Shown: in pieces, positions 53,411 through 63,319 of the stretch
Position numbering within the stretch: the stretch's first letter is position 1
Layout: every line of letters starts with the position of its first letter
Program-made: the position numbers and the translations under genes
The notes under the pieces: generated by a model
Databases searched by the model: none
Told to the model about the DNA's origin: nothing
Seen by the model: only the letters and a program-made list of their open reading frames with translations
Assembly: GCA_019634165.1 (NCBI GenBank)
Contig: JAHQVT010000005.1
Span: 62,001 to 126,000, forward strand
Direction of reading: 5' to 3'
DNA length: 64,000 nt
Origin: Rhodospirillales bacterium
Lineage (GTDB): Bacteria > Pseudomonadota > Alphaproteobacteria > Rhodospirillales > Thalassospiraceae

Positions 53411-53447
53411 GGTCGATTTTGATCCCAAGTGATTGGGAACAGAACCC

Positions 53448-54722
<1,275 letters not shown>

Positions 54723-54847
54723 TTAAATTCAATTCAAGGCAGTTTGTCGCCTTTTGCGGGTTCTTTGGGATGAATTTATTCAATTTTACCGGCCTTTGGG
54801 TGTCTGATCGGAAAGAACTGGGTTTTTAACGCACTAAATTTGGCTTT

Positions 54848-54862
54848 GTTCCGGGCGCGGTC
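54848..54862. promoter_or_regulatory. Candidate LexA (SOS) box upstream of uvrB
   Basis: GTTC-N7-GGTC differs by one base from the alphaproteobacterial direct-repeat LexA box GTTC-N7-GTTC. It is 107 bp upstream of the uvrB start; uvrB is a known SOS gene in several bacteria. Confidence 0.4.
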
Positions 54863-54884
54863 ATCCTGACGTCTCCTGACATTA

Positions 54885-54901
54885 CTGACAGGAACTGTCA
54901 G
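54885..54901. promoter_or_regulatory. Palindrome CTGACA-N5-TGTCAG upstream of uvrB
   Basis: Perfect 6-bp arms with a GGAAC centre, inside a larger CCTGACA...TGTCAGG dyad (54875-54902). About 70 bp upstream of the start codon; operator or mRNA hairpin. Confidence 0.5.
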
Positions 54902-54968
54902 GGGTGGGGCTTGCGGTTGGGCGTATCTCACCTATAACTACACATAGAATAAAACAGGGATCTGCCCG

Positions 54969-57116
54969 ATGAATGCCCCGATGAATGTGCTGCCAGAATT
55001 TTTGACCAAACGCCGCCCGCCCGTGGAAGGTTCACGGGAATTTAAGCTGGTGACGGAATATGAGCCCGCAGGCGATCAGCCAGCAGCCATTGCCGAGCTT
55101 ATGAACGGCATCAATGATGATGAGCGCGATCAGGTTTTGTTGGGTGTGACCGGGTCGGGCAAGACCTTTACCATGGCCAATATCATTGCCAAGACGCAGC
55201 GTCCGGCATTGGTTCTGGCGCCAAACAAGACATTGGCCGCCCAGCTTTATGCGGAAATGAAGAACTTCTTTCCCGATAACGCGGTCGAGTATTTCGTATC
55301 CTATTACGACTATTATCAGCCAGAAGCCTATGTCGCGCGGACCGATACCTATATCGAAAAAGACAGTTCGATTAATGAACAGATCGACCGGATGCGCCAT
55401 GCGGCGACGCGCGCGATTCTGGAACGCAATGATTGTATTATCGTGGCATCGGTTTCGTGCATTTACGGTATCGGGGCGGTTGAAACATACCTTGAAATGA
55501 CCCAGCGCATTTCAGTCGGCGATGAAATTGATCGCAACGACATCATGAAGCGGTTGGTGGAATTGCAATATACCCGCAATGATGCGGCCTTTTCGCGTGG
55601 GACGTTTCGGGTGCGCGGTGATGTTTTGGAAATCTTCCCGGCCCACTCCGAAGATCGCGCATGGCGGGTTTCGATGTTTGGCGATGAGATCGAAGAACTT
55701 GCTGAGTTTGACCCGCTAACCGGGCATAAATTTGCCAGCATGGATGCGGTAACGGTCTATGCAAATTCGCACCATGTGACGCCACGCCCGACATTGGTGC
55801 AGGCAATTTCAGGCATCAAACAGGAACTCAAAGACCGCCTTGCCCAGTTCCGCGAAGAAGGAAAGCTTCTGGCGGCCGAGCGGATTGATCAGCGCACGAC
55901 CTTTGATCTTGAGATGATGGAAACGGTTGGCCATTGCAAAGGGATTGAAAACTATTCCCGCTGGTTGTCCGGGCGTAATCCCGGCGACCCGCCGCCGACC
56001 TTGTTTGAATATTTGCCCGAAAACGCATTGTTGTTTGTTGATGAAAGCCACGTTGCCGTGCCGCAAATTGGCGGCATGTTCAAGGGCGATTACAATCGCA
56101 AATTCACCTTGGCCGAACATGGGTTCCGGTTGCCAAGTTGTGTCGATAACCGGCCGTTGAAATTCGAAGAATGGGAAGCAATGCGCCCGCAAAGCGTGTT
56201 TGTTTCGGCCACACCGGGCAAATGGGAAATGGAACGCACCGGCGGTGTGTTTGCCGAACAGGTGATCCGACCCACGGGGCTTATTGATCCGGTTTGTATC
56301 ATTCGCCCGGTTGAAACCCAGGTCGATGATCTTTTGGGCGAGGCCAAGGAATGTGCGGCGAAGGGCCAGCGCGTGTTGGTCACCACATTGACCAAGCGCA
56401 TGGCCGAGGATTTGACCGAATATCTGCACGAACATGGCATTCGGGTGCGGTATCTGCATTCCGATATTGATACGCTTGAACGGATTGAAATCATCCGTGA
56501 TTTGCGACTTGGCGTGTTTGATGTTCTGGTCGGGATTAACCTTTTGCGTGAAGGTTTGGACATTCCCGAATGTGCATTGGTTGCTATTTTGGATGCGGAT
56601 AAGGAAGGGTTCCTTCGGTCGAAAACATCCTTGGTTCAGACCATCGGGCGTGCGGCCCGTAACGTTGATGGTCGGGTGTTGCTGTATGCCGATAAAATGA
56701 CCGACAGCCTTGAATACGCGATCAGCGAAACCAACCGTCGTCGTGAAAAACAACAGGCCTATAACGAAGAACACGGAATCACGCCAGAAACCGTGCGCAG
56801 CAAGATTAACGATGTTCTCGAAAGTGTTGCCGAACAGGATTACGTCACGGTCGATACAGGTGTTTCGGGTGACACAATGGTTGGTCATAACCTGCGCGCC
56901 CATATCGAAGATCTTGAAAAACGGATGCGTGAAGCGGCAGGCAATCTTGAGTTTGAAGAAGCTGCGCGCCTGCGCGACGAAATCAAACGCCTTGAAGATC
57001 AGGAACTTGGTCTGGCGGAAGCCGGGCCGATGGCCCGGACCATCGGAACGATCGGACCGGGATCAAAATCGGCTAATAAATCGAAATATAAAGGCCGCCG
57101 TCGCAAGGGGCCGTAA
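54969..57116 (+). CDS. uvrB: UvrABC system protein B
   Basis: Damage-verifying helicase of nucleotide excision repair, 715 residues. Walker A is [16 protein letters not shown], the beta-hairpin is [28 protein letters not shown], and helicase motifs [15 protein letters not shown] and [22 protein letters not shown] are present. Motif VI is QTIGRAARN. The C-terminal UVR domain ([26 protein letters not shown]) contacts UvrC. A basic tail ([12 protein letters not shown]) ends the protein. Confidence 0.98.
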   Translation: MNAPMNVLPEFLTKRRPPVEGSREFKLVTEYEPAGDQPAAIAELMNGINDDERDQVLLGVTGSGKTFTMANIIAKTQRPALVLAPNKTLAAQLYAEMKNFFPDNAVEYFVSYYDYYQPEAYVARTDTYIEKDSSINEQIDRMRHAATRAILERNDCIIVASVSCIYGIGAVETYLEMTQRISVGDEIDRNDIMKRLVELQYTRNDAAFSRGTFRVRGDVLEIFPAHSEDRAWRVSMFGDEIEELAEFDPLTGHKFASMDAVTVYANSHHVTPRPTLVQAISGIKQELKDRLAQFREEGKLLAAERIDQRTTFDLEMMETVGHCKGIENYSRWLSGRNPGDPPPTLFEYLPENALLFVDESHVAVPQIGGMFKGDYNRKFTLAEHGFRLPSCVDNRPLKFEEWEAMRPQSVFVSATPGKWEMERTGGVFAEQVIRPTGLIDPVCIIRPVETQVDDLLGEAKECAAKGQRVLVTTLTKRMAEDLTEYLHEHGIRVRYLHSDIDTLERIEIIRDLRLGVFDVLVGINLLREGLDIPECALVAILDADKEGFLRSKTSLVQTIGRAARNVDGRVLLYADKMTDSLEYAISETNRRREKQQAYNEEHGITPETVRSKINDVLESVAEQDYVTVDTGVSGDTMVGHNLRAHIEDLEKRMREAAGNLEFEEAARLRDEIKRLEDQELGLAEAGPMARTIGTIGPGSKSANKSKYKGRRRKGP

Positions 57117-57157
57117 ATTAGCCCGCGCAAGAATACTGTGGATTGTAGTAAACGACA

Positions 57158-57185
57158 AAGGCCGGGGAAAACCCCGGCCTTCTTG
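57158..57185 (+). terminator. Terminator after uvrB
   Basis: AAGGCCGGGG pairs perfectly with CCCCGGCCTT around AAAA; followed by CTTG. It may also serve the convergent msrP gene. Confidence 0.85.
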
Positions 57186-57210
57186 CTGTCAAATGTGGTG
57201 TGAGGAGGCA

Positions 57211-58173
57211 TCACATAAACAGACGTTCGTTTTCCATGCCCTTGTAGATGTCAGCGACATAGTCGCCATACCCGTTGTAAATCAGGGTCGGGACGGTTTC
57301 GCCGTTATTAAGCAGGCGTTCTTGTGCCTGACTCCAGCGCGGATGGGGGACTTTGGGGTTCACATTGGCCCAGAAACCATATTCGTCGCTGTTGATGTCT
57401 TCCCAGAAGCTTTTTGGGCGTTCTTCCTTGAAGGTAAAGCGCACGATCGATTTGATGTTCTTAAAGCCGTATTTCCACGGTGCGACCAGACGCAGCGGTG
57501 CGCCATTTTGTTTGGGCAGTTCTTCGCCGTAAATGCCCGTGGCGATCATGGTCAATTCGTTGGTGGCTTCTGCCATCGACAGACCTTCGATATAGGGCCA
57601 CGGATACCAGAATTGACGCAGGCCCGGCATGGTTTCCTTTTGACTGGCGGTTTCCATTTCGACGTATTTTGCACCCGATAGCGGTTTGGCAAAATCAACC
57701 AGTGCCTTCATCGGGAAGCCAGACCACGGCACTGTCATTGCCCAGGATTCCACACAGCGGAAACGATAGACACGTTCTTCAAGCGGCATTTTGCGCACAA
57801 GGTCTTCGAAATCGATCTCGATGGGGTTTTCAACCAACCCGTCGATCTTGACCGTCCATGGGCGGATGTTCATTGCCTGTGCGGCCTGCGAAATCGACTT
57901 GTGCGATCCAAATTCATAGAAATTGTTATAGGTCAGCGCCTTGCCCTTTTCGGTCATTTGGCGATCAACCGTATAGGCCGTATTGCGCGGGACCGGATAA
58001 AGATCGGCTGTTGGACTTTGCGCCAATGCGCTGCCCAGTGGCAGGGCGGCGGCAGTTGCACCGATCGATCCGGCGGCGATCCCTTTTAAGAACTGTCGGC
58101 GGTTTTGATACACCGATTGCGGTGTTGCTTCACGGTCGGGGATTTCCCAGCCTTTCTTACGGCGTATCAGCAT
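57211..58173 (-). CDS. msrP: Protein-methionine-sulfoxide reductase catalytic subunit MsrP (YedY)
   Basis: A periplasmic molybdopterin enzyme that repairs oxidised methionines, 320 residues from the ATG complement of 58171-58173 (GGAGG ribosome binding site). Twin-arginine signal: NRRQFLKGIAAGSIGATAAALPLGSALAQ. The molybdenum-ligand Cys is in YRFRCVESWAMTVPWSGFP. The heme partner MsrQ is not in the window on either side, although the two genes are usually adjacent. Confidence 0.94.
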   Translation of the reverse strand: MLIRRKKGWEIPDREATPQSVYQNRRQFLKGIAAGSIGATAAALPLGSALAQSPTADLYPVPRNTAYTVDRQMTEKGKALTYNNFYEFGSHKSISQAAQAMNIRPWTVKIDGLVENPIEIDFEDLVRKMPLEERVYRFRCVESWAMTVPWSGFPMKALVDFAKPLSGAKYVEMETASQKETMPGLRQFWYPWPYIEGLSMAEATNELTMIATGIYGEELPKQNGAPLRLVAPWKYGFKNIKSIVRFTFKEERPKSFWEDINSDEYGFWANVNPKVPHPRWSQAQERLLNNGETVPTLIYNGYGDYVADIYKGMENERLFM

Positions 58174-58373
58174 TGTTTCCTCCAAAGTCGCGCTGGATAT
58201 AATGTCAGGCCAAAGTGACATTTGGGCAAGTCACGCCTCGGTGAACAGGCAGTGAGACGGGTTTGATATCAGCTTGTTCAATGATGTTGTTACGGGCATC
58301 TGACCGCGATTGATCAATTTCCCCATCAAATGATCGTGCGAAGTGATCGGATGATGGGTATTGTGATCGAAAT

Positions 58374-58393
58374 CAGATCAAACCAGATCAAAC
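58374..58393. repeat. Tandem 10-bp repeat CAGATCAAAC x2 before the LysR gene
   Basis: Two exact copies back to back, one DNA turn apart, 22 bp before the LysR start. Four other TGATC motifs lie within the 80 bp upstream. Possible regulator-binding array. Confidence 0.5.
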
Positions 58394-58415
58394 TAAATTA
58401 AATCACGGGGCGGGT

Positions 58416-59309
58416 ATGTTTGAGTTCAAAGATATCGAGATATTGCAAGACATCGTCAAAGCGGGTGGATTTCGCGCAGCAGCACAGAAATACAATCTGT
58501 CGCAATCGGCGATTTCGGCCCGTGTTTCCGGGCTTGAAAAGAAACTGGGCATGATGCTGTTTGACCGAAGCAACCGTCAGGTCCGCCTGACGGCAGCGGG
58601 ATTGCGGTTCATCGAAGAAGCCCAGCGATTATCACGTGCCCGCGATCGTATCTGGCAGGAATTGACCCATCCCGGCGAACTGAGCGGAACAGTCAGGATC
58701 GGGGTTGCGGAAACCATCGTTCATACATTGCTGACCGATATGCTGAACAAGTTAAAAGACGATTTCCCAAAGGTGCGCTTTGAGTTGTCTGTTGATACGT
58801 CCGGGCAGCTTGGCAAGGCACTTGGCGAAGATGACATGGATGTTGCGATCATGCTGCGCGAGTCGGTCCCGCAGGGGGCTGTTGCCGCGCCATTAAAGCC
58901 GGTTGAACTTGGTTGGTACTGTGCCGAGGATATGGAATTAGGCGATAAACCATTGTCCCTACGCGATTTGGCAGAGCATGCAATTGTGACTTTTCCAAAA
59001 GGAACGCCACCGTTTCGTGAAGTCGAAAGCATCTTTGCCGCACCCGATATTTCGCAACCGGCTTTGCATGGTTCAGCATCGCTTTCGACGGTTAAACATC
59101 TTGTGGCCGGGAACTTCGGAATTGGGGTTTTACCAACACTTATGGTGAATAATTCCGAATGGGACGATCATATCAAACCAATCCCGGTCTTGCCCGAAGC
59201 GGCCCTGACGGCATTGCATTTTGTCATTGCATATTACCCTGAACGAAATCGTGAAATTGGGGCTGCCATTCAGGAGGCGGCAAAGCTTTCTGATCAAAAT
59301 GATCGTTAA
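58416..59309 (+). CDS. LysR family transcriptional regulator
   Basis: A 297-residue regulator. Helix-turn-helix (about 4-62): EILQDIVKAGGFRAAAQKYNLSQSAISARVSGLEKKLG. The effector-binding domain follows from about 90 (LSGTVRIGVAETIVHTLL). It is transcribed in the same direction as the DUF1445/TRAP genes and probably controls them. A palindrome at its stop codon separates it from the next gene. Confidence 0.93.
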   Translation: MFEFKDIEILQDIVKAGGFRAAAQKYNLSQSAISARVSGLEKKLGMMLFDRSNRQVRLTAAGLRFIEEAQRLSRARDRIWQELTHPGELSGTVRIGVAETIVHTLLTDMLNKLKDDFPKVRFELSVDTSGQLGKALGEDDMDVAIMLRESVPQGAVAAPLKPVELGWYCAEDMELGDKPLSLRDLAEHAIVTFPKGTPPFREVESIFAAPDISQPALHGSASLSTVKHLVAGNFGIGVLPTLMVNNSEWDDHIKPIPVLPEAALTALHFVIAYYPERNREIGAAIQEAAKLSDQNDR

Positions 59310-59319
59310 AAACGATCAT
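59299..59319. repeat. 9-bp palindrome overlapping the LysR stop codon
   Basis: ATGATCGTT-AAA-AACGATCAT, a perfect inverted repeat spanning the stop codon. There is no T-run, so an operator for the downstream operon is as likely as a terminator. Its arms share the TGATC core of the motifs before the LysR gene. Confidence 0.55.
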
Positions 59320-59385
59320 AAACCAGTTTAAATGATTTCTTGACAAGATCGGTTCCATTTCTCAATCTTTCGTCAGAGGCAGAGA

Positions 59386-60261
59386 ATGGAACCAAAAATG
59401 AACGCATCAAAAAATGCGGCCCGTTCCGTTGATACCCGTTCGAACGAAATTTCGCAGATCACGCCATTGGCGTTGCGCAAATCAATTCGACGCGGCGAAC
59501 ACACAGGAACGACGACCGGTTTTTCATCAGGGTATCTTCAGGGGAACCTTGCGATTTTGCCCGCAGACTATGCGGACGAGTTTCTGCAGTTTTGTGCAAA
59601 GAACCCCAAATCATGCCCGTTGATTGGCATGTCTGAACCGGGGAACCCGCATATACCGGAACTTGGTGCTGATCTTGATATTCGAACAGACCTTCCGGGC
59701 TATCGCATTTTTCGTGGCAGTAAAGATTTCACCAGCGCCAGCGATGTCAGCGATGTCTGGCGCGATGATCTGGTAACGTTCGTTTTGGGATGTTCATTTT
59801 CATTCGAAGCAGCGATTACGCGCGGCGGTGTTCAGTTACGCCATATGGATGCGAACCGCAATGTCCCGATGTATGTGACAAATATCGAAACCACACCGGC
59901 TGGGCGTTTCCATGGTCTGCTGGTGGTGTCGATGCGATCTTTTGCGCCTGGCGATGCGATCCGGGCGATCTTGTATTCCGACAGATATCGTCTGGCCCAT
60001 GGTGCACCGGTTCATATCGGTGACCCATTGCAGATCGGTATTGCGGATATTATGAAACCGGATTTTGGCGATGAGCCCGTCATTCATGAGGGGGACATCC
60101 CGGTTTTCTGGGCGTGTGGAGTCACGCCACAAATGGCAATTCGCAATGTATTGCCGGAATTTGCCATTACCCACGAACCGGGCTTGATGCTTGTAACCGA
60201 TGTTCTTGCAGAAGCCGCGGAGTTCTCCCTTCAGACGAAACCTGAACAACATCAAACATAA
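59386..60261 (+). CDS. DUF1445 putative hydro-lyase / D-glutamate cyclase-like protein
   Basis: A 291-residue protein; the ATG at 59386 and another at 59398 are both possible starts. TGTTTGFSSGYLQGNLAILPADYADEFLQFC is the family N-terminus, followed by DIRTDLPGYRIF, FVLGCSFSFEAA and MRSFAPGDAIRAI, and the late ACGVTPQMAI motif. The related domain of mammalian DGLUCY converts D-glutamate to 5-oxo-D-proline; the bacterial activity here is unproven. It is followed 25 bp later by TRAP transporter genes. Confidence 0.9.
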   Translation: MEPKMNASKNAARSVDTRSNEISQITPLALRKSIRRGEHTGTTTGFSSGYLQGNLAILPADYADEFLQFCAKNPKSCPLIGMSEPGNPHIPELGADLDIRTDLPGYRIFRGSKDFTSASDVSDVWRDDLVTFVLGCSFSFEAAITRGGVQLRHMDANRNVPMYVTNIETTPAGRFHGLLVVSMRSFAPGDAIRAILYSDRYRLAHGAPVHIGDPLQIGIADIMKPDFGDEPVIHEGDIPVFWACGVTPQMAIRNVLPEFAITHEPGLMLVTDVLAEAAEFSLQTKPEQHQT

Positions 60262-60286
60262 ACAACTTATCAGAGAGGACATTGTT

Positions 60287-61339
60287 ATGAAAAAGATGGT
60301 TTCTTCGCTTTTGGCGGTATCTGCACTTGGTGCTGGTTTTGCAGCCAGCCCTGCATTCGCCGAGGAGCTTTCGGTTGTCGGTAGCTGGAGCAGCTTGCCG
60401 CTTTATAAACAATATGAAAGCCCGTTCTGGACCGAGACTGTGCCAGCGGATTCCAATGGTGACATCACCGTTCAGATGACCACCCATGATCAGATGGGTA
60501 TTGGCGGCGGCGACGTTTTCCGTTTGCTGAGCGACGGCGTATTTGACGTTGCCATGACGGTTGGCGATTACGCAGTTGGTGATGCGCCGGAACTTGAAGG
60601 CCTTGACGTGCCGTTGGTCGCAAACACCGCAGCCGAAGCCCAAGCCATGGTCGAAGCAGCACGCCCGATGGTCGATGACATCTTTGAAGCACGTTTCAAT
60701 TCCAAGGTTCTTGCCATTGCCCCATATCCGCCGCAGGTGGTTTTCTGCGCTGGTGAAGTTGGATCGCTTGCCGATCTTAAAGGCAAGAAAGTCCGTGGTT
60801 CCGGCCGTATGACGACCAAATTCCTTGAAGCACTGGGTGCGACGGGTGTGAATGTGGCGTTTTCCGAAGTTCCCGGCGCGCTTGAACGTGGTGTGATTGA
60901 TTGTGCCGTTACCGGTGCCGGTTCTGGATACAGTGCTGGTTGGTGGGAAGTTTCCGATCATTTGATGACCATTCCGCTGGGCGGCTGGGATCCGGTTGTA
61001 ACCGCGATGAACCTTGATAAATGGAATGGTTTGTCAGCCGATACTCAGAAATTTATCACTGATGAAATCACGTCTAAATTCGAAGCTCCGGCATGGGCAT
61101 CGGCTGCAGATGCGTTGAAAAACGATGTTGCTTGCCTGACCGGCAATGGTACTTGCCCGGCAGGTGATCCGGCGAATATGACGCTGGTTGATGTTTCGGA
61201 TGCAGATTTTGCACAGGCAAAAGCCATCCTGACGGAAACTGTTCTGCCGGAATGGGCAGAACGTGCTGGTAATGATTGGGTTGCACGCTGGAACGATAGC
61301 GTTGGCAAAACGGTCGGTGTTACCGTACCGCTGAAGTAA
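60287..61339 (+). CDS. TRAP transporter solute-binding protein (DctP family)
   Basis: A 350-residue periplasmic receptor. The ATG at 60287 has a GAGAGGA ribosome binding site and starts a signal peptide MKKMVSSLLAVSALGAGFAASPAFA. The DctP pattern includes FRLLSDGVFDVAMTVGDYAVGD, GEVGSLADLKGKKVRGSGRM with a ligand carboxylate-binding Arg, and EVPGALERGVIDCAVTGAG. The ligand is probably a small organic acid; its identity is unknown. Confidence 0.92.
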   Translation: MKKMVSSLLAVSALGAGFAASPAFAEELSVVGSWSSLPLYKQYESPFWTETVPADSNGDITVQMTTHDQMGIGGGDVFRLLSDGVFDVAMTVGDYAVGDAPELEGLDVPLVANTAAEAQAMVEAARPMVDDIFEARFNSKVLAIAPYPPQVVFCAGEVGSLADLKGKKVRGSGRMTTKFLEALGATGVNVAFSEVPGALERGVIDCAVTGAGSGYSAGWWEVSDHLMTIPLGGWDPVVTAMNLDKWNGLSADTQKFITDEITSKFEAPAWASAADALKNDVACLTGNGTCPAGDPANMTLVDVSDADFAQAKAILTETVLPEWAERAGNDWVARWNDSVGKTVGVTVPLK

Positions 61340-61369
61340 GTTTCAGCAATTGGCGGAGAGGCCGGAAAA

Positions 61370-61918
61370 GTGACCCATAGAATGCTTGCGGCCATCCGCC
61401 GCACAAACCGCTTTATCGCGTTGCTCGTCGGACTTGTTCTGACGGGCACCGTGATCCTGATTATTGCAGAAATTTTGTTGCGCGAAGTCGGCATATCGCT
61501 TGGTGGTGCCGAAGAAATTTCTGGATACGTCATGGCAGGTGTTGCCAGTTGGGGGATGTCATATGCCCTGACCGAACTTGCCCATGTTCGTATTGATTTG
61601 ATCCGATTGCGTTTAGAAAGGCGCGGTCGGGCTATGCTTGATCTGATTGCGATTGTTGCCCTTGCCGGTGTGGCATCCCTTGTTGCGTTTCAATGCTGGC
61701 CGGTTCTTGAAAAAACCCTTGAACGGGGGTCGCGGGCCAATACGGTGCTTGAAACCCCGCTTTGGATTCCGCAGACGATTTGGCTTTCGGGTTGGATCTG
61801 GTTTGCCGTGTCATCCTGCCTTCTTGTGATTTTGACATTGGTTTTGTTGATGCGTCGTGACTTTGATCAGGCCGATGCCCTTGTCGGTGCGCGCTCCGAA
61901 GTGGAGCTTGAATTATGA
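61370..61918 (+). CDS. TRAP transporter small permease (DctQ family)
   Basis: A 182-residue four-helix membrane protein beginning at GTG 61370 (ATG 61382 possible). RFIALLVGLVLTGTVILIIAEILLREVG, the conserved GGAEEISGYVMAGVASWGMSYAL segment and HVRIDLI are DctQ hallmarks. It overlaps the large permease by 4 bp. Confidence 0.93.
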   Translation: MTHRMLAAIRRTNRFIALLVGLVLTGTVILIIAEILLREVGISLGGAEEISGYVMAGVASWGMSYALTELAHVRIDLIRLRLERRGRAMLDLIAIVALAGVASLVAFQCWPVLEKTLERGSRANTVLETPLWIPQTIWLSGWIWFAVSSCLLVILTLVLLMRRDFDQADALVGARSEVELEL

Positions 61919-63195
61919 TTTTTGCTGTAACAGCGTCACTTCTTGGGTTTCTGGCCTTATCCATCCCGGTTGGAATTGTTTTGTTCCTGCTGGGGATCGG
62001 GGTTGATCAGTTCTTTACACCATTCCCGCTTTTGCGTGGCCTTGGTCAGGTGGTTTGGTCTTCATCAAATTCATCGACCCTGATTGCCATTCCGTTTTTT
62101 GTCCTGCTGGGTGAAATCCTTGTGCGCGGTGGGATTGCCGAGAAAACCTATGAAGCATTGGATAAATGGTTTTCGTGGCTTCCGGGTGGTTTGATCCACG
62201 CCAATATCGGAACGGCGACGATGTTTTCGGCAACATCAGGATCGTCTGTTGCCACGGCAGCGACCGTTGCAACGGTGGCAATGCCGCAGGCCGAAAAGCT
62301 TGGCTATGATCCAAAACTGTTTTCCGGGGCGATTGCCGCAGGCGGAACCCTTGGCATTATGATCCCACCGTCGATCAATCTGATTGTCTATGGGTTCCTG
62401 ACCGAAACATCGATACCGCGTCTGTTCTTGGCCGGGTTGGTGCCGGGGCTTTTGATGGCGCTTGTCTTTATGTTGGTGACGGTTGTTCTGTGTAAGATCA
62501 AACCATCGCTTGGCGGGCAAAGCCGGTCCTTTAGCTGGTCAGAACGAATAACGAGCCTTCGCCATCTGATCCCGATCCTGATCCTGTTTTTTGCGGTGAT
62601 CGGTTCGATTTATGCCGGCTGGGCAACGCCAACAGAATCTGCGGCCATCGGGGTTGCGATTGCCATGCTTATCGCGGCCTTTAACCGGGGTGTTTCCAAC
62701 GACATGGTTAAGATGTGTCTGCTTGGAACAGTTCGGATTACCGCGATGATCATGTTGGTGATTATCGGGGCATATTTCCTGAACTTTACCCTGACCGCAG
62801 CAGGCATGGGCCGTGAACTTAAAGACCTTTTGACCGGTCTTAATTTCAGTCCGATGGGCACCCTTTTGGTTGTGATCGCACTTTATATCGTGCTGGGTTT
62901 CTTCATCGAAACCTTGTCCCTGATGGTTGCGACCATTCCGATCATTGTGCCGATCATGACCGGCATGGGTTTTGATAAGGTCTGGTTTGGCATTCTTCTG
63001 ATCGTTTTGATCGAGATGGCGCTGATTACGCCACCGGTTGGCTTGAACCTTTATGTCGTGCAGGGGGCTCGAAAGTCCGGGCGGCTTTCCGAAGTCATGC
63101 TGGGCACGATCCCGTTCGTACTGGTGATGGCGGCGATGATTGTCGGTCTGATTTTCCTGCCGGAATTGGCACTTTTCCTGCCCGATTATCTTTAG
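61915..63195 (+). CDS. TRAP transporter large permease (DctM family)
   Basis: A 426-residue permease with about 12 membrane segments. GGLIHANIGTATMFSATSGSSVATAATVATVAMPQ and GAIAAGGTLGIMIPPSI are the DctM signatures; LIEMALITPPVGLNLYVVQGA is the second conserved half. Translationally coupled to the small permease. Completes a full TRAP system. Confidence 0.96.
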   Translation: MIFAVTASLLGFLALSIPVGIVLFLLGIGVDQFFTPFPLLRGLGQVVWSSSNSSTLIAIPFFVLLGEILVRGGIAEKTYEALDKWFSWLPGGLIHANIGTATMFSATSGSSVATAATVATVAMPQAEKLGYDPKLFSGAIAAGGTLGIMIPPSINLIVYGFLTETSIPRLFLAGLVPGLLMALVFMLVTVVLCKIKPSLGGQSRSFSWSERITSLRHLIPILILFFAVIGSIYAGWATPTESAAIGVAIAMLIAAFNRGVSNDMVKMCLLGTVRITAMIMLVIIGAYFLNFTLTAAGMGRELKDLLTGLNFSPMGTLLVVIALYIVLGFFIETLSLMVATIPIIVPIMTGMGFDKVWFGILLIVLIEMALITPPVGLNLYVVQGARKSGRLSEVMLGTIPFVLVMAAMIVGLIFLPELALFLPDYL

Positions 63196-63319
63196 GACCT
63201 AAGTGGTTTCTTTGATGACACCAATTGGCTGACGGGCCGGGGTATTTCCCGGTCCGGGCCCCTTTATGATGCCGCGCAACAGCACGGCAGCACAGAAATC
63301 CAAAAAGTGAGATCGAAAT

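Noticed and set aside
55809..56903. 364-codon open frame on the minus strand
   Set aside because: Opposite uvrB; it arises from the codon bias of uvrB and shows no protein-like pattern.
58300..58400. Dam-methylation (GATC) control region
   Set aside because: Alphaproteobacteria usually methylate GANTC through CcrM, so a Dam switch is unlikely; the GATC cores are treated as part of a regulator motif.
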